From contig JYOB01000017.1 in assembly GCA_000955795.1 (NCBI GenBank), positions 280,928 through 344,927 of the forward strand: a DNA stretch of 64,000 bases, read 5' to 3'. The DNA is from Burkholderiaceae bacterium 26. GTDB taxonomy: Bacteria; Pseudomonadota; Gammaproteobacteria; Burkholderiales; Burkholderiaceae. Numbering within the stretch: position 1 is the stretch's first letter; every line of letters begins with the position of its first letter. Below are positions 25,554 to 34,989 of the stretch, piece after piece. The notes beneath the pieces were generated by a model. It made no database searches. It had not been told where the DNA came from and saw only the letters and a list, made by a program, of their open reading frames with translations. Made by a program: the position numbers and the translations under genes.

Positions 25554-26813
25554 ATGGTGTTTCGTTGGTTTGTGGCCGCGCTGGCGGCTGTAGGATTGTG
25601 TGGCGCGGCAACTGCCCAGCCTGAAGCCGCGCCAATCCGGCTGGCCCTGATTGAAGGGTTGTCGGGCCCATTTGCCAATGCGGGCGAGGCAGTGGATCGC
25701 AATCTGCGCATGGCCATTGAGAACGTCAATGCGCGCGGCGGTGTGAAGCTGCCCGATGGTCGTCATCCGCTTGCGCTCGTGCGCTTCGATAGCAAGAACA
25801 CCGTTGACGAATCCTTGCTGCAATTGCAGGCGGCCACGGATGCGGGTGTCCGTTTCGTGCTGCAGGGCAACAGTTCGGCGGCCGCGGCAGCGTTGTCGAC
25901 GTCGATTTCGCGCTACAACGACCGTCATCCGGACTCGCGCGTGCTGTTCCTGAACTACGCCGCCGTCGATCCGTCGCTGACCAACGAGGCATGCAGCTTC
26001 TGGCATTTCCGCTTCGACGCGTCGGCCGACATGCGCATGCACGCGCTGACCGAAGTGATCCGCGCGGACAAGGCCATCAAAAAGGTCTACCTGATTGGGC
26101 AGGATTACACGTTCGGTCGCCAAGTGGCGCAATCGGCGCGTCAGCAGTTGGGCGAGAAGCGGCCGGACATAGCGATCGTTGGCGAGGTGCTGCACCCGAT
26201 CGGCAAGGTGAAGGACTTCGCGCCGTATGTGGCGCGCATTGCCGCGTCGGGTGCGGATACGGTCATCACCGGCAACTGGGGCAACGATCTGACGTTGCTC
26301 GTCAAGGCCGCACGGGATGCCGGGCTCAAGGCGCGCTTCTTTACGTTTTATGGCAACTCGCTCGGCGCGCCTGGCGCGATGGGCGAAGCCGGCGTCGGTC
26401 GTGTGGTGGCTGTGGCGGAGTGGCATCCGAACCTGGGTGGAGTGAAGTCCGATGCGTTCTACAAGGCCTTCCGCGCCCGCTACCCAGCGCCCGCCGACGA
26501 TTACCCGCTGCTGCGCGACCAGATGATGGTGACCATGCTGGCCGCGGCCATCGAGCGGGCCGGCTCTACGGAAGCTGCGGCCGTGGCACGTGCGCTGGAA
26601 GGCGCATCACTCGACAACGGCTTCCACCGCATCACGCTGCGGGCCGAGGATCACCAGGCGATCCAGCCGCTTGTCGTTACACAGATGGAGCGCGCGGGCA
26701 CGCCCGGCACACCCTTCGATATTGAGGGCTCAGGCTACGGCTTTCGCACACTTAAAGTGATTCCAGCTTCGCAAACCGCTTTGCCTACGACCTGCAAAAT
26801 GGTGCGCTACTGA
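25554..26813 (+). CDS. Branched-chain-amino-acid-type ABC substrate-binding protein
   Basis: A 419-residue exported protein. ATG 25554 has GGAG 9 bases upstream and gives a clean signal peptide, MVFRWFVAALAAVGLCGAAT, ending near AQPEA; further starts lie upstream but are less likely. The mature protein has the Peripla_BP_6 fold: LIEGLSGPFANAGEAVDRNL, then KKVYLIGQDYTFGRQVAQSA, then TVITGNWGNDLTLLVKAARD. The ligand may be an amino acid, amide or other small solute. No permease or ATPase gene lies next to it, so it is a stand-alone binding protein. Confidence 0.85.
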   Translation: MVFRWFVAALAAVGLCGAATAQPEAAPIRLALIEGLSGPFANAGEAVDRNLRMAIENVNARGGVKLPDGRHPLALVRFDSKNTVDESLLQLQAATDAGVRFVLQGNSSAAAAALSTSISRYNDRHPDSRVLFLNYAAVDPSLTNEACSFWHFRFDASADMRMHALTEVIRADKAIKKVYLIGQDYTFGRQVAQSARQQLGEKRPDIAIVGEVLHPIGKVKDFAPYVARIAASGADTVITGNWGNDLTLLVKAARDAGLKARFFTFYGNSLGAPGAMGEAGVGRVVAVAEWHPNLGGVKSDAFYKAFRARYPAPADDYPLLRDQMMVTMLAAAIERAGSTEAAAVARALEGASLDNGFHRITLRAEDHQAIQPLVVTQMERAGTPGTPFDIEGSGYGFRTLKVIPASQTALPTTCKMVRY

Positions 26814-26854
26814 GCGGGATGAGACAGAACTGTCGTCAGGGCGGGGTTCTGGGC

Positions 26855-26860
26855 TATAAT
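26855..26860 (+). promoter_or_regulatory. Probable rpsO -10 box
   Basis: A perfect TATAAT lies 117 bases before the rpsO ATG. A poor -35 candidate (TGTCGT) sits 18 bases upstream. The gap to the gene leaves room for a structured leader, as in other rpsO genes. Confidence 0.5.
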
Positions 26861-26976
26861 CGTGGTCTTGCTGTCCAGGCCGGTTTTGGATCGGGTGGGT
26901 GGCAAGATCATTGTTCAACACGGCACCAACGGCGGCTATTCAGGCGCTGCAGTGTCCGCAAGTCAAAGGAATCAAA

Positions 26977-27246
26977 ATGTCCGTCGCTGACATCAAGAAG
27001 CAAGACATCGTCAAAGATAACGGCCGCAGCGCCAACGACACGGGTAGCCCGGAAGTGCAGGTTGCACTGCTGACCGCCCGCATCAACGAACTGCAGCCGC
27101 ACTTCAAGGCGCACATGAAGGATCACCACAGCCGTCGCGGCCTGCTCCGCATGGTGAGCCGTCGTCGCCGTCTGCTGGACTACCTCAAGAGCAAGGACGC
27201 TGACCGTTACACCGCGCTGGTTGCAAAGCTGGGTCTGCGTAAGTAA
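26977..27246 (+). CDS. rpsO: 30S ribosomal protein S15
   Basis: An 89-residue protein that binds 16S rRNA and the central domain of the small subunit. The sequence has the S15 core [20 protein letters not shown] and the basic [20 protein letters not shown]. The start ATG 26977 with AAAGGA 7 bases before it gives exactly the family length. It precedes pnp, the usual bacterial order. Confidence 0.98.
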   Translation: MSVADIKKQDIVKDNGRSANDTGSPEVQVALLTARINELQPHFKAHMKDHHSRRGLLRMVSRRRRLLDYLKSKDADRYTALVAKLGLRK

Positions 27247-27279
27247 TGGTGGGTATCACGCACTGCGCGTGATGAAAAG

Positions 27280-27313
27280 TGCCTGCGTCAGCGTGCTGAT
27301 GCAGGCATTTTGT
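27280..27313 (+). terminator. Rho-independent terminator after rpsO
   Basis: TGCCTGC (27280-27286) pairs with GCAGGCA (27301-27307); within it TCAGC pairs with GCTGA. TTTTGTTTTT follows. Confidence 0.88.
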
Positions 27314-27359
27314 TTTTGGCGGCCGCGTTTGTGGCCGCGCCGGGCAACCGGTGAGTGAT

Positions 27360-27394
27360 GGCAGCCGGCCGATTCAATCGATGAAGCGGCTGCC
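27360..27394 (+). other. Hairpin in the rpsO-pnp gap
   Basis: GGCAGCCG (27360-27367) is inverse to CGGCTGCC (27387-27394). The 19-base loop is A/T-richer and holds ATTCAATCGAT. It may be an operator or part of the pnp leader fold. Confidence 0.35.
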
Positions 27395-27429
27395 AAGGAC
27401 CGGAGGCGGCAGGAAGCAGGGCCTTGTGT

Positions 27430-27469
27430 CATTCCAGCGCGGCGTTGGTGCCAGCGCGGCGCTGGAATG
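27430..27469 (+). promoter_or_regulatory. Long hairpin in the pnp leader, candidate RNase III site
   Basis: CATTCCAGCGC (27430-27440) pairs perfectly with GCGCTGGAATG (27459-27469). Inside, GCGTTGG (27442-27448) pairs with CCAGCGC (27451-27457) with one G-U, closing on a TG tip. This makes about 18 base pairs, 110 bases before the pnp start, with no T-run after it. In E. coli the pnp leader has a long stem cut by RNase III through which PNPase represses itself; this stem is well placed for the same use, by analogy only. Confidence 0.5.
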
Positions 27470-27578
27470 GCATAAAACACACCTCTGCAACCGCACCGTC
27501 TTCCGGAACGTGTTTGTCGCGGCGTAAATGGAATCGACTTTGAATCGTCGGTGCCGCGAATACCGAACAGGAGAAAAC

Positions 27579-29747
27579 ATGTTCAATAAGATCGTCAAAG
27601 AATTCCAGTGGGGCGGCCATAAGGTCCGCATGGAAACGGGTGAGATCGCCCGCCAGGCGAGCGGCGCTGTGCTGCTCGACATGGACGACACCGTTGTGCT
27701 CGCTACCGTGGTGGGCGCCAAGAACCCGAAGCCGGGTCAAGACTTCTTCCCGCTGACCGTCGATTACCTCGAGAAGACCTACGCTGCCGGCAAGATCCCG
27801 GGTGGCTTCTTCAAGCGTGAAGGCCGTCCGTCGGAAAACGAAACGCTGACCTCGCGCCTGATCGATCGCCCGCTGCGTCCGCTGTTCCCGGAAGGCTTCT
27901 ACAACGAAGTCCAGGTCGTCATCCACGTGCTGTCGATCAACCCGGAAGTGCCGGCCGACATCCCGGCGCTGGTCGCTGCTTCGGCTGCGCTGGCTGTGTC
28001 GGGTCTGCCGTTCAACGGCCCGGTGGGCGCTGCCCGCGTGGGTTACAAAGATGGCCAGTACCTGCTGAACCCGAACCGCGCGCAACTGGCGCACTCGGAT
28101 CTGGACCTGGTTGTGGCCGGTACCGAGCGTGCCGTGCTGATGGTCGAATCCGAAGCGCAGCAACTGTCGGAAGAAGTCATGCTGGGCGCCGTCGTGTACG
28201 GCCACGAGCAAATGCAGATCGCCATCAACGCGATCCACGAGCTGGTGCGCGACGGCGGCAAGCCCGAGTGGGATTGGCAAGCGGCTCCGAAGAACGAGGC
28301 GCTGACCGCCAAGGTTTCCGAGCTGGCCCTGGCTGATCTGCAAGCCGCTTACCAACTGCGCCAAAAGTCGGCCCGCAGCCAAAAGCTGAAGGAAGTCTAC
28401 AAGTCGGTTGCCGCCAAGCTGGCCGAAGCCGGCGTGGAAGCCGACGGCGTGGAAGTCGACAACATCCTGTTCGAGCTGGAAGCGAAGATCGTGCGCGGCC
28501 AGATCCTGAACGGCGAACCGCGTATCGACGGCCGCGACACCCGCACGGTGCGCCCGATCGAAATCCGTTCGTCGGTGCTGCCGCGTGCGCACGGCTCGGC
28601 CCTGTTTACGCGCGGTGAAACGCAAGCGCTGGTGGTGGCGACCCTGGGCACCAAGAGCGACGAGCAGATCATCGACGCGCTGCAAGGCGAGTACCGTGAC
28701 CGCTTCATGCTTCACTACAACATGCCGCCGTTCGCTACGGGCGAAACCGGCCGCGTGGGCAGCCCGAAGCGCCGCGAAGTCGGCCACGGCCGTCTGGCCA
28801 AGCGTGCGCTGATCCCGGTGCTGCCGAAGGACGATGAATTCGCTTACACGATCCGTCTGGTGTCCGAAATTACCGAGTCGAACGGTTCTTCGTCGATGGC
28901 TTCGGTCTGCGGCGGCTCGCTGTCGTTGATGGACGCTGGCGTGCCCATCAAGGCGCACGTGGCTGGCGTGGCCATGGGCCTGATCCTGGAAGGCAACAAG
29001 TTCGCCGTGCTGACCGACATCCTGGGTGACGAAGATCACCTGGGCGACATGGACTTCAAGGTTGCTGGTACCGACGCTGGTATCACCGCGCTGCAGATGG
29101 ACATCAAGGTGCAGGGCATCACCAAGGAAATCATGCAAGTGGCACTGGCGCAAGCCAAGGAAGGCCGTCTGCACATCCTAGGCAAGATGCAGGCTGCCAT
29201 GGGCGGCGCGCGGACCGAGCTGTCGGAGCACGCTCCGCGCATGATCACCGTCAAGATCAACCCGGAGAAAATCCGCGACGTGATCGGCAAGGGCGGTTCG
29301 ACCATCCAGGCGCTGACCAAGGAAACCGGCTGCACGATCGACATCCAGGAAGACGGCACGATCACCATCGCGTCGACGTCGTCGGAAGGCATGGCGGAAG
29401 CCAAGCGCCGCATCGAAGGCATCACGGCAGAAGCCGAAGTGGGCAAGATCTACAACGGCACCGTGCTCAAGCTGCTCGACTTTGGCGCAATCGTGAACAT
29501 CCTGCCGGGCAAGGACGGTCTGCTGCACATCTCGGAAATTGCCAACGAGCGCGTGAACCAGGTTTCCGACTATGTGAAGGAAGGCCAGGCTGTGCGCGTG
29601 AAGCTGCTGAGCACCGACGAGAAGGGCCGTATGCGTCTGTCGATCAAGGCTGCCAAGGCTGAAGAAGGCGACGTGCCGGCCGCTGCCCCGCAAGCACCGG
29701 GTGCAGGCGACGCTGCCTCGCAACAGCAGCAGCAACAACAGCAGTAA
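27579..29747 (+). CDS. pnp: Polyribonucleotide nucleotidyltransferase (PNPase)
   Basis: A 722-residue exoribonuclease that degrades RNA from the 3' end by phosphorolysis. Two RNase PH domains (about 10-230 and 310-545) flank a helical linker; the second has [15 protein letters not shown] and ENTETL-like family segments. A KH domain follows ([19 protein letters not shown], about 560-620), then S1 (about 620-690, [19 protein letters not shown]). The tail ends in a run of eight Gln (CAG/CAA). ATG 27579 has AGGAG 8 bases before it. Confidence 0.97.
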   Translation: MFNKIVKEFQWGGHKVRMETGEIARQASGAVLLDMDDTVVLATVVGAKNPKPGQDFFPLTVDYLEKTYAAGKIPGGFFKREGRPSENETLTSRLIDRPLRPLFPEGFYNEVQVVIHVLSINPEVPADIPALVAASAALAVSGLPFNGPVGAARVGYKDGQYLLNPNRAQLAHSDLDLVVAGTERAVLMVESEAQQLSEEVMLGAVVYGHEQMQIAINAIHELVRDGGKPEWDWQAAPKNEALTAKVSELALADLQAAYQLRQKSARSQKLKEVYKSVAAKLAEAGVEADGVEVDNILFELEAKIVRGQILNGEPRIDGRDTRTVRPIEIRSSVLPRAHGSALFTRGETQALVVATLGTKSDEQIIDALQGEYRDRFMLHYNMPPFATGETGRVGSPKRREVGHGRLAKRALIPVLPKDDEFAYTIRLVSEITESNGSSSMASVCGGSLSLMDAGVPIKAHVAGVAMGLILEGNKFAVLTDILGDEDHLGDMDFKVAGTDAGITALQMDIKVQGITKEIMQVALAQAKEGRLHILGKMQAAMGGARTELSEHAPRMITVKINPEKIRDVIGKGGSTIQALTKETGCTIDIQEDGTITIASTSSEGMAEAKRRIEGITAEAEVGKIYNGTVLKLLDFGAIVNILPGKDGLLHISEIANERVNQVSDYVKEGQAVRVKLLSTDEKGRMRLSIKAAKAEEGDVPAAAPQAPGAGDAASQQQQQQQQ

Positions 29748-29770
29748 GCGAGCGGTTTTCGCCATGAAAA

Positions 29771-29799
29771 ACGGCTGGACAATGTCCAGCCGTTTTTTT
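29771..29799 (+). terminator. Rho-independent terminator after pnp
   Basis: ACGGCTGGAC (29771-29780) pairs with GTCCAGCCGT (29784-29793) around AAT, followed by seven consecutive T in all. It lies 23 bases after the pnp stop. Confidence 0.93.
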
Positions 29800-29847
29800 G
29801 TTTACACTGCGTCGCGAGTTCTTCCCGTTGCCCTTTCGCGCCCCATC

Positions 29848-30801
29848 ATGAGCCGCCTGTTCGAGCAAAATCGCATCGCCATCGTCTGGGATTTCGACAA
29901 GACGCTAATCCCGCGCTACATGCAAGTGCCGCTGTTCGATCGCTTCAACATCTCCGAGCAGGCTTTCTGGGACGAAGTGGCCGCAGGCTCGCGCGAAATC
30001 GAATCGCGCGGCCAGAAGGTCAACCACGAAACGTTCTACCTCAATGTGCTGCTGCGCCATGTGCGCGACGGCCGCATGAGCGGTCTCGACAACGCCACGC
30101 TGCGCGAACTGGGCGCCGAACTTGAATTCTTTCCCGGCGTGACCGATTTTTTCGAGCGCAGCAAAGAGTGGGTGCGCCACAACGCTGCCTACCAGGCGTT
30201 CGACATCAAGTTGGAGCACTACATCGTCAGCACCGGCCTGACGGAGATGATCAAGGGCTCGCCCATCGCCCCATACATCGACGGCGTGTGGGGCTGCGAA
30301 TTCCTGGAGGCGCCCGACAGAAACGCGGACGGCCGGCGGGTCATCTCGGAAGTCATCTACGCCATCGACAACACCACCAAGACGCGCGCGCTGTTCGAGA
30401 TCAACAAGGGCGTCAACAAGCACCCGGAAGCGGTGAGCGTGAATTCGTCGATTGCCGAGGACGAGCGCCGTGTGCCGTTCGCCAACATGATCTACGTGGC
30501 TGATGGGCCGAGCGATATTCCGGCGTTTTCGGTCGCGCGCAAGGGCGGTGGCCGCACCTATGCGGTCTACAACCCCGAGAGCCCTCGCTCGTTCGAGCAG
30601 GCCGACAACTTGCGTGCCGATGATCGCGTCGACATGCTCGGCCCGGCTGACTATCGTGCTGGCTCGCCGACGGAGATGTGGCTCAAGTTGCATATCGGCA
30701 AGATCGCCGATGGCATTGTTCACGGCAAACAAGAAATCATGCGCGAAACCACGCGCGGCATTCCGCAGCACTTTGTTGAACCGAAGCGTAGCGTCTCGTA
30801 A
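29848..30801 (+). CDS. HAD-superfamily hydrolase
   Basis: A 317-residue protein with the HAD nucleophile motif DFDKTL at residues 16-21. STGLTEMIKG supplies the second motif and YVADGPSDIPAF the terminal acidic motif. These fit a phosphatase or phosphotransferase of unknown substrate in the cytoplasm. The ATG at 29848 is chosen because the domain starts directly after it; the frame stays open upstream through the pnp terminator, which is not plausible coding sequence. Confidence 0.86.
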   Translation: MSRLFEQNRIAIVWDFDKTLIPRYMQVPLFDRFNISEQAFWDEVAAGSREIESRGQKVNHETFYLNVLLRHVRDGRMSGLDNATLRELGAELEFFPGVTDFFERSKEWVRHNAAYQAFDIKLEHYIVSTGLTEMIKGSPIAPYIDGVWGCEFLEAPDRNADGRRVISEVIYAIDNTTKTRALFEINKGVNKHPEAVSVNSSIAEDERRVPFANMIYVADGPSDIPAFSVARKGGGRTYAVYNPESPRSFEQADNLRADDRVDMLGPADYRAGSPTEMWLKLHIGKIADGIVHGKQEIMRETTRGIPQHFVEPKRSVS

Positions 30802-30840
30802 CGCGCGCGCAGCGTCGTAACCCTCATCGATCCGATTCCC

Positions 30841-31845
30841 ATGAAAGCGATTGAAATCACCCAGTACGGTGCCCCTGAAGTCTTGAAGCTTGGCGAGCGC
30901 CCGATGCCGGAGGCCAAGAGCGGCGAGGTGCTGATCCGTGTGCGCGCAGCGGGCGTGAACCGGCCCGATGTGTTCCAGCGCACGGGAAACTATCCGGTGC
31001 CGCCCGGTGCCTCCGATATTCCGGGGCTTGAAGTTGCTGGCGAGATCGTCAGTGGCGATCTGGCACACGCCGACAATCGCTACGGCCTGAAGGCGGGTGA
31101 TCGTGTTTGCGCGCTGGTGCAAGGCGGCGGCTATGCGGAGTTCTGCACGGCGCCGCTGGGCCAAGTCCTGCCGGTGCCGGCCGGCTTGTCGGATGTCGAA
31201 GCCGCTGCATTGCCCGAGAACTATTTCACCGTGTGGTCGAATGTGTTCGACCGCGGCTTGCTGGGGCAGGGCGCGCATGGCGCCGATGAAACGCTGCTCG
31301 TGCAGGGTGGCTCCAGCGGCATTGGCACGACCGCGATTCAAATCGCGTCAGCATTGGGTCACCGCGTGTTTGCCACCGCGGGCAGCGCCGACAAGTGCAA
31401 GGCCTGTGTCGACCTCGGGGCCACGCGCGCCATCAACTACAAGACCGAAGATTTCGTCGAGATCGTCAAGGCCGAGACTGGACGCGGCGCCGACGTGGTG
31501 CTCGACATGGTCGGCGGCAGCTATGTTGGGCGCGAAATTGCCTGCACCGCCGATGACGGCCGCATCGTATTGATCGCGTTGCTCGGCGGCGCGAAAGCCG
31601 AGGTGCCACTGGGCGACATTCTGCGCCGTCGCATTACGCTGACCGGCTCGACGTTGCGCCCGCGTCCGGTTGCATTCAAAGCGGCCATTGCGGCCAATCT
31701 GTATGAAACGGTCTGGCCGTTGCTGGCGTCAGGGCGCATCAAGCCGGTCATCCACGAGGTTATGCCAGCCGCGCAAGCGGCGCAGGCGCACGCGTTGATG
31801 GAATCGAGCGCCCATATCGGCAAGATCATGTTGGTTTGGGATTGA
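30841..31845 (+). CDS. NAD(P)H-dependent quinone oxidoreductase, PIG3-type
   Basis: A 334-residue member of the medium-chain dehydrogenase/reductase family without structural zinc. The start MKAIEITQYGAPEVLKLGE and PAGLSDVEAAALPENYFTVW match PIG3-like quinone oxidoreductases. The nucleotide fold is LVQGGSSGIGTTAIQIASAL. It should reduce quinones or enones with NADPH. It lies 39 bases after the HAD gene; co-transcription is possible. Confidence 0.9.
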   Translation: MKAIEITQYGAPEVLKLGERPMPEAKSGEVLIRVRAAGVNRPDVFQRTGNYPVPPGASDIPGLEVAGEIVSGDLAHADNRYGLKAGDRVCALVQGGGYAEFCTAPLGQVLPVPAGLSDVEAAALPENYFTVWSNVFDRGLLGQGAHGADETLLVQGGSSGIGTTAIQIASALGHRVFATAGSADKCKACVDLGATRAINYKTEDFVEIVKAETGRGADVVLDMVGGSYVGREIACTADDGRIVLIALLGGAKAEVPLGDILRRRITLTGSTLRPRPVAFKAAIAANLYETVWPLLASGRIKPVIHEVMPAAQAAQAHALMESSAHIGKIMLVWD

Positions 31846-31861
31846 TTCCAAGACGCCAAAA

Positions 31862-31891
31862 TTGACCCCGTTTTTGTCGCCACGGTAGAAT
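31862..31891 (+). promoter_or_regulatory. Sigma-70 promoter of tpiA-secG
   Basis: TTGACC (31862-31867) and TAGAAT (31886-31891) are 18 bases apart, 34 bases before the tpiA start codon. Confidence 0.65.
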
Positions 31892-31924
31892 GTCGGGTTT
31901 ATTTGACAGTCGACCGGGCAAAAC

Positions 31925-32671
31925 GTGAACGCAAGACCGAAGCTGGTGGTGGGCAACTGGAAGCTGCATGGCAGCCTGAGCGCGAACGCCGCGCTGCTTG
32001 AACAGATCAAGTCGGCAGGCAAAACCAACGCCACGCTGGCCGTATGTGCGCCATTCCCGTACCTGGCACAGTGCCAGTCCTTGCTCGCCGGTTCGGCGGT
32101 GGGTTGGGGCGCACAGGATGTGTCGGCTGAAACGCGAGGCGCCTTCACCGGCGAAGTGGCGGCGTCGATGCTGTCGGAATTTGGCTGCGGCTACGTGATC
32201 GTCGGTCACTCCGAGCGTCGCTCGTACCACGGCGAAACCGACGCGCAAGTGGCGACCAAGGCGCTGCGTGCACTGGAACATGGCATCACCCCAATCGTCT
32301 GTGTGGGCGAAACGCTTGCGCAGCGCGAAGCTGGTGAGACCGAGCAGGTGGTCGCCCGCCAACTGGATGCGGTGCTGGAAACGCTGTCGGTTGAGCAACT
32401 GGGTCGTATCGTCGTGGCGTATGAGCCGGTTTGGGCAATCGGCACGGGCAAGACGGCAACCAGCGAGCAGGCGCAGGCTGTGCACGCATTCCTGCGCGCC
32501 CGCGTTGCTGCCCGCGACGCAGGTGTGGCGCAGCGCTTGGCGATTCTGTACGGCGGCAGCGTCAAGCCGGACAATGCCGGCGAGTTGTTTGCAATGGCGG
32601 ACATCGATGGCGGCCTGATCGGCGGCGCATCGCTGAAGGCAGAAGATTTCCTGGCGATTGGTCGCGCATAA
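31925..32671 (+). CDS. tpiA: Triosephosphate isomerase
   Basis: A 248-residue glycolytic enzyme that interconverts dihydroxyacetone phosphate and glyceraldehyde 3-phosphate. Catalytic residues are visible: Asn/Lys in VVGNWKLHG, the electrophilic His in [14 protein letters not shown], and the base Glu in [14 protein letters not shown]. The phosphate loop is [11 protein letters not shown]. The start is GTG 31925; no ATG fits. secG follows after 62 bases. Confidence 0.97.
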   Translation: MNARPKLVVGNWKLHGSLSANAALLEQIKSAGKTNATLAVCAPFPYLAQCQSLLAGSAVGWGAQDVSAETRGAFTGEVAASMLSEFGCGYVIVGHSERRSYHGETDAQVATKALRALEHGITPIVCVGETLAQREAGETEQVVARQLDAVLETLSVEQLGRIVVAYEPVWAIGTGKTATSEQAQAVHAFLRARVAARDAGVAQRLAILYGGSVKPDNAGELFAMADIDGGLIGGASLKAEDFLAIGRA

Positions 32672-32733
32672 ACGACGGATCGAGTCGTCATGTCACACAT
32701 GTGCGACTGCAACATATTATTGAGAGAAACGAA

Positions 32734-33096
32734 ATGGCAATTCTGAAGACTCTACTGCTGGTGGCGCAAATTCTGAGTGCGCTCGGCGTGATCGGCTTGG
32801 TGCTTTTGCAGCACGGCAAGGGCGCGGACGTTGGGGCGGCGTTTGGCTCTGGCGCATCGGGTAGCCTGTTTGGCGCTACCGGCTCGGCAAACTTCCTCTC
32901 GCGCACGACGGCCGTGCTGGCCACCGTGTTCTTTATTGCCACGCTGGCGCTGACGCTGATCGGCACCAACAAGGGTAGCGTGTCGGCAGGTGTGATGGGT
33001 TCGGTCGCGCCTGTTACGTCCACGGCCTCCGCCCCGGCCGCGTCGGCTCCTGCTGCCGCTCCGGGCGCCGCTTCGGCGCCGGCTGTGCCCAAGTAA
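32734..33096 (+). CDS. secG: Preprotein translocase subunit SecG
   Basis: A 120-residue membrane subunit of the SecYEG channel. Two membrane helices lie at about residues 4-24 (LLLVAQILSALGVIGLVLLQ) and 55-76, with the conserved HGKGADVGAAFGSGASGSLFG between them. The Ala/Pro-rich tail is usual in betaproteobacteria. The start is ATG 32734 with GAGAAA upstream. It lies between tpiA and tRNA-Leu. Confidence 0.95.
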   Translation: MAILKTLLLVAQILSALGVIGLVLLQHGKGADVGAAFGSGASGSLFGATGSANFLSRTTAVLATVFFIATLALTLIGTNKGSVSAGVMGSVAPVTSTASAPAASAPAAAPGAASAPAVPK

Positions 33097-33170
33097 CTTG
33101 ATGTAATGATCGCGGCGTGCCGTTGAGGTTTTCCGGTGCGTCGCGAGGCATAAGATTTTTGTTTGTGCAT

Positions 33171-33200
33171 TGAACAAAAGCGTTGCTTTGCGGTAGAATG
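33171..33200 (+). promoter_or_regulatory. Sigma-70 promoter for tRNA-Leu and probably nuo
   Basis: TTGAAC (33171-33176) and TAGAAT (33195-33200) are 18 bases apart, 75 bases before the tRNA. No other clear promoter was seen ahead of nuoA. Confidence 0.6.
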
Positions 33201-33275
33201 CAAGGCTTGAAACAACGCGGGGAACGGCAAGGGCGTTAAGTCTCAACCGGCTTCCTGATAAAGTTTCTTCCCCCA

Positions 33276-33360
33276 GCCGACGTGGTGAAATTGGTAGACA
33301 CGCTATCTTGAGGGGGTAGTGGCGAAAGCTGTGCGAGTTCGAGTCTCGCCGTCGGCACCA
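33276..33360 (+). tRNA. tRNA-Leu, anticodon GAG
   Basis: An 85-base tRNA with encoded CCA. The acceptor GCCGACG pairs with CGTCGGC. The anticodon stem CTATC/GGTAG closes the loop TTGAGGG, giving anticodon GAG for CTC and CTT. A long variable arm (TGGCGAAAGCTG region) marks the Leu class, and the T arm is GCGAG-TTCGAGT-CTCGC. It stands between secG and nuoA, with no terminator before nuoA. Confidence 0.96.
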
Positions 33361-33523
33361 ATCAAATTCGGGGTCTGTTCAACGGGATGTTCCGCACAGG
33401 CCCCTCCGCAAGACGGCGCGTAGTCGAGGCGTCGTAAGGCTGCGGACCCGGCGCCTTCGATGGGGCGACAAGGCGCCGCCTGCGGGCAGTGCTGTTGCAA
33501 CCATTCAAAAAGGCGGGCGTCCC

Positions 33524-33883
33524 TTGAACCTCGAAGCCTATTTCCCCGTACTGTTGTTCATCGTTGTCGGCGTTGGCCTCGGCCTTGCTCTGATGACCAT
33601 CGGCCGAGTCCTCGGTCCGAACAATCCCGATCCTGACAAGCTCTCGCCGTACGAGTGCGGCTTCGAAGCATTCGAAGACGCGCGCATGAAGTTCGACGTG
33701 CGCTATTACCTCATCGCCATCCTGTTCATTCTGTTCGATCTGGAGACCGCGTTCCTGTTCCCCTGGGGCGTGGCACTGCGTGAGATCGGTTGGCCGGGAT
33801 TCTTCGCGATGGGCGTGTTTCTTCTCGAGTTTCTCGTGGGCTTCGTCTACATCTGGAAAAAAGGCGCGCTCGATTGGGAGTGA
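33524..33883 (+). CDS. nuoA: NADH-quinone oxidoreductase subunit A
   Basis: A 119-residue membrane subunit of complex I with three helices and the conserved [20 protein letters not shown] loop next to the quinone channel. [15 protein letters not shown] is also typical. The start is TTG 33524 (AGGCGG upstream), giving the family N-terminus [11 protein letters not shown]. It is the first of the complete nuoA-N operon. Confidence 0.96.
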   Translation: MNLEAYFPVLLFIVVGVGLGLALMTIGRVLGPNNPDPDKLSPYECGFEAFEDARMKFDVRYYLIAILFILFDLETAFLFPWGVALREIGWPGFFAMGVFLLEFLVGFVYIWKKGALDWE

Positions 33884-33889
33884 TGTGAA

Positions 33890-34372
33890 ATGGCGATCGA
33901 AGGCGTACTCAACGAAGGCTTTGTCACGACTACCGCTGACAAGCTGATCAACTGGACCCGTACAGGGTCACTCTGGCCGATGACGTTCGGCTTGGCCTGC
34001 TGTGCTGTCGAAATGATGCACGCTGGCGCATCACGTTATGACCTGGATCGTTTCGGCGTGGTGTTTCGCCCGTCGCCGCGTCAGTCTGACGTGATGATCG
34101 TGGCCGGCACGCTGTGCAACAAGATGGCGCCTGCGCTGCGCAAGGTGTACGACCAGATGGCCGAGCCTCGCTGGGTCATCTCGATGGGTTCGTGCGCGAA
34201 CGGCGGCGGTTATTACCACTACTCGTATTCTGTCGTGCGCGGCTGCGATCGCATCGTGCCGGTCGACGTGTACGTGCCGGGCTGCCCGCCGACGGCAGAA
34301 GCACTGATCTACGGCATCATCCAGCTGCAGGCCAAGATCCGTCGCACCAACACCATCGCGCGCAAGGCCTGA
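33890..34372 (+). CDS. nuoB: NADH-quinone oxidoreductase subunit B
   Basis: A 160-residue peripheral subunit carrying the terminal [4Fe-4S] cluster N2 that reduces quinone. Cluster ligands are the adjacent Cys pair in [11 protein letters not shown], the Cys of [11 protein letters not shown], and that of [11 protein letters not shown]. It starts 6 bases after nuoA. Confidence 0.97.
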   Translation: MAIEGVLNEGFVTTTADKLINWTRTGSLWPMTFGLACCAVEMMHAGASRYDLDRFGVVFRPSPRQSDVMIVAGTLCNKMAPALRKVYDQMAEPRWVISMGSCANGGGYYHYSYSVVRGCDRIVPVDVYVPGCPPTAEALIYGIIQLQAKIRRTNTIARKA

Positions 34373-34373
34373 G

Positions 34374-34976
34374 ATGACCGACAAGCTCGCCACCCTGAAG
34401 GCCGCGCTGGAAAAAGCGCTGGGCAATCGCGTTCAAAGCCTGACCGAATCGGTCGGTGAACTCACCCTCGTGGTGAAGGCTGCCGATTACCACGAGGTCA
34501 TGCGCACCTTGCGCGATGACGCTTCGCTCAAATTTGAGCAACTGATGGATCTGTGCGGCGTCGATTATGCCGACTACGGCGACGGTGCCTGGAACGGGCC
34601 GCGTTTTGCCGCTGTGTCGCAACTGCTGTCGATCACGCACAACTGGCGCGTTCGCGTACGCGTGTTCGCGCCGGACGACGACCTGCCGGTGGTGGCGTCT
34701 GTGACTACGATCTGGAGTTCCGCTGACTGGTTCGAGCGCGAAGCGTTCGACCTGTACGGTCTGGTATTCGAGGGCCACCCGGATCTGCGCCGCATCCTGA
34801 CTGACTACGGCTTCATCGGTCACCCGTTCCGCAAAGACTTCCCCGTGTCGGGTTACGTTGAAATGCGCTACGACCCGGTGCAGCGTCGCGTGGTCTACCA
34901 GCCGGTAACCATCGAGCCGCGCGAGATTACGCCGCGTGTGATTCGCGAGAATCAATACGGTGGTCTGAAGCACTGA
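34374..34976 (+). CDS. nuoC: NADH-quinone oxidoreductase subunit C
   Basis: A 200-residue peripheral subunit of the connecting module (30-kDa family). The signature lies in [20 protein letters not shown] with [18 protein letters not shown] after it. It is separate from NuoD, unlike the fused form of E. coli. It starts one base after nuoB ends. Confidence 0.96.
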   Translation: MTDKLATLKAALEKALGNRVQSLTESVGELTLVVKAADYHEVMRTLRDDASLKFEQLMDLCGVDYADYGDGAWNGPRFAAVSQLLSITHNWRVRVRVFAPDDDLPVVASVTTIWSSADWFEREAFDLYGLVFEGHPDLRRILTDYGFIGHPFRKDFPVSGYVEMRYDPVQRRVVYQPVTIEPREITPRVIRENQYGGLKH

Positions 34977-34989
34977 AGGGCGCCCGATC

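Noticed and set aside
27429..29174. Long minus-strand open frame opposite pnp
   Set aside because: Antisense shadow of a conserved gene; composition is typical of reverse-read coding DNA.
29701..29847. Upstream extension of the HAD hydrolase frame
   Set aside because: It would read through the pnp end and its terminator; the conserved domain begins at 29848.
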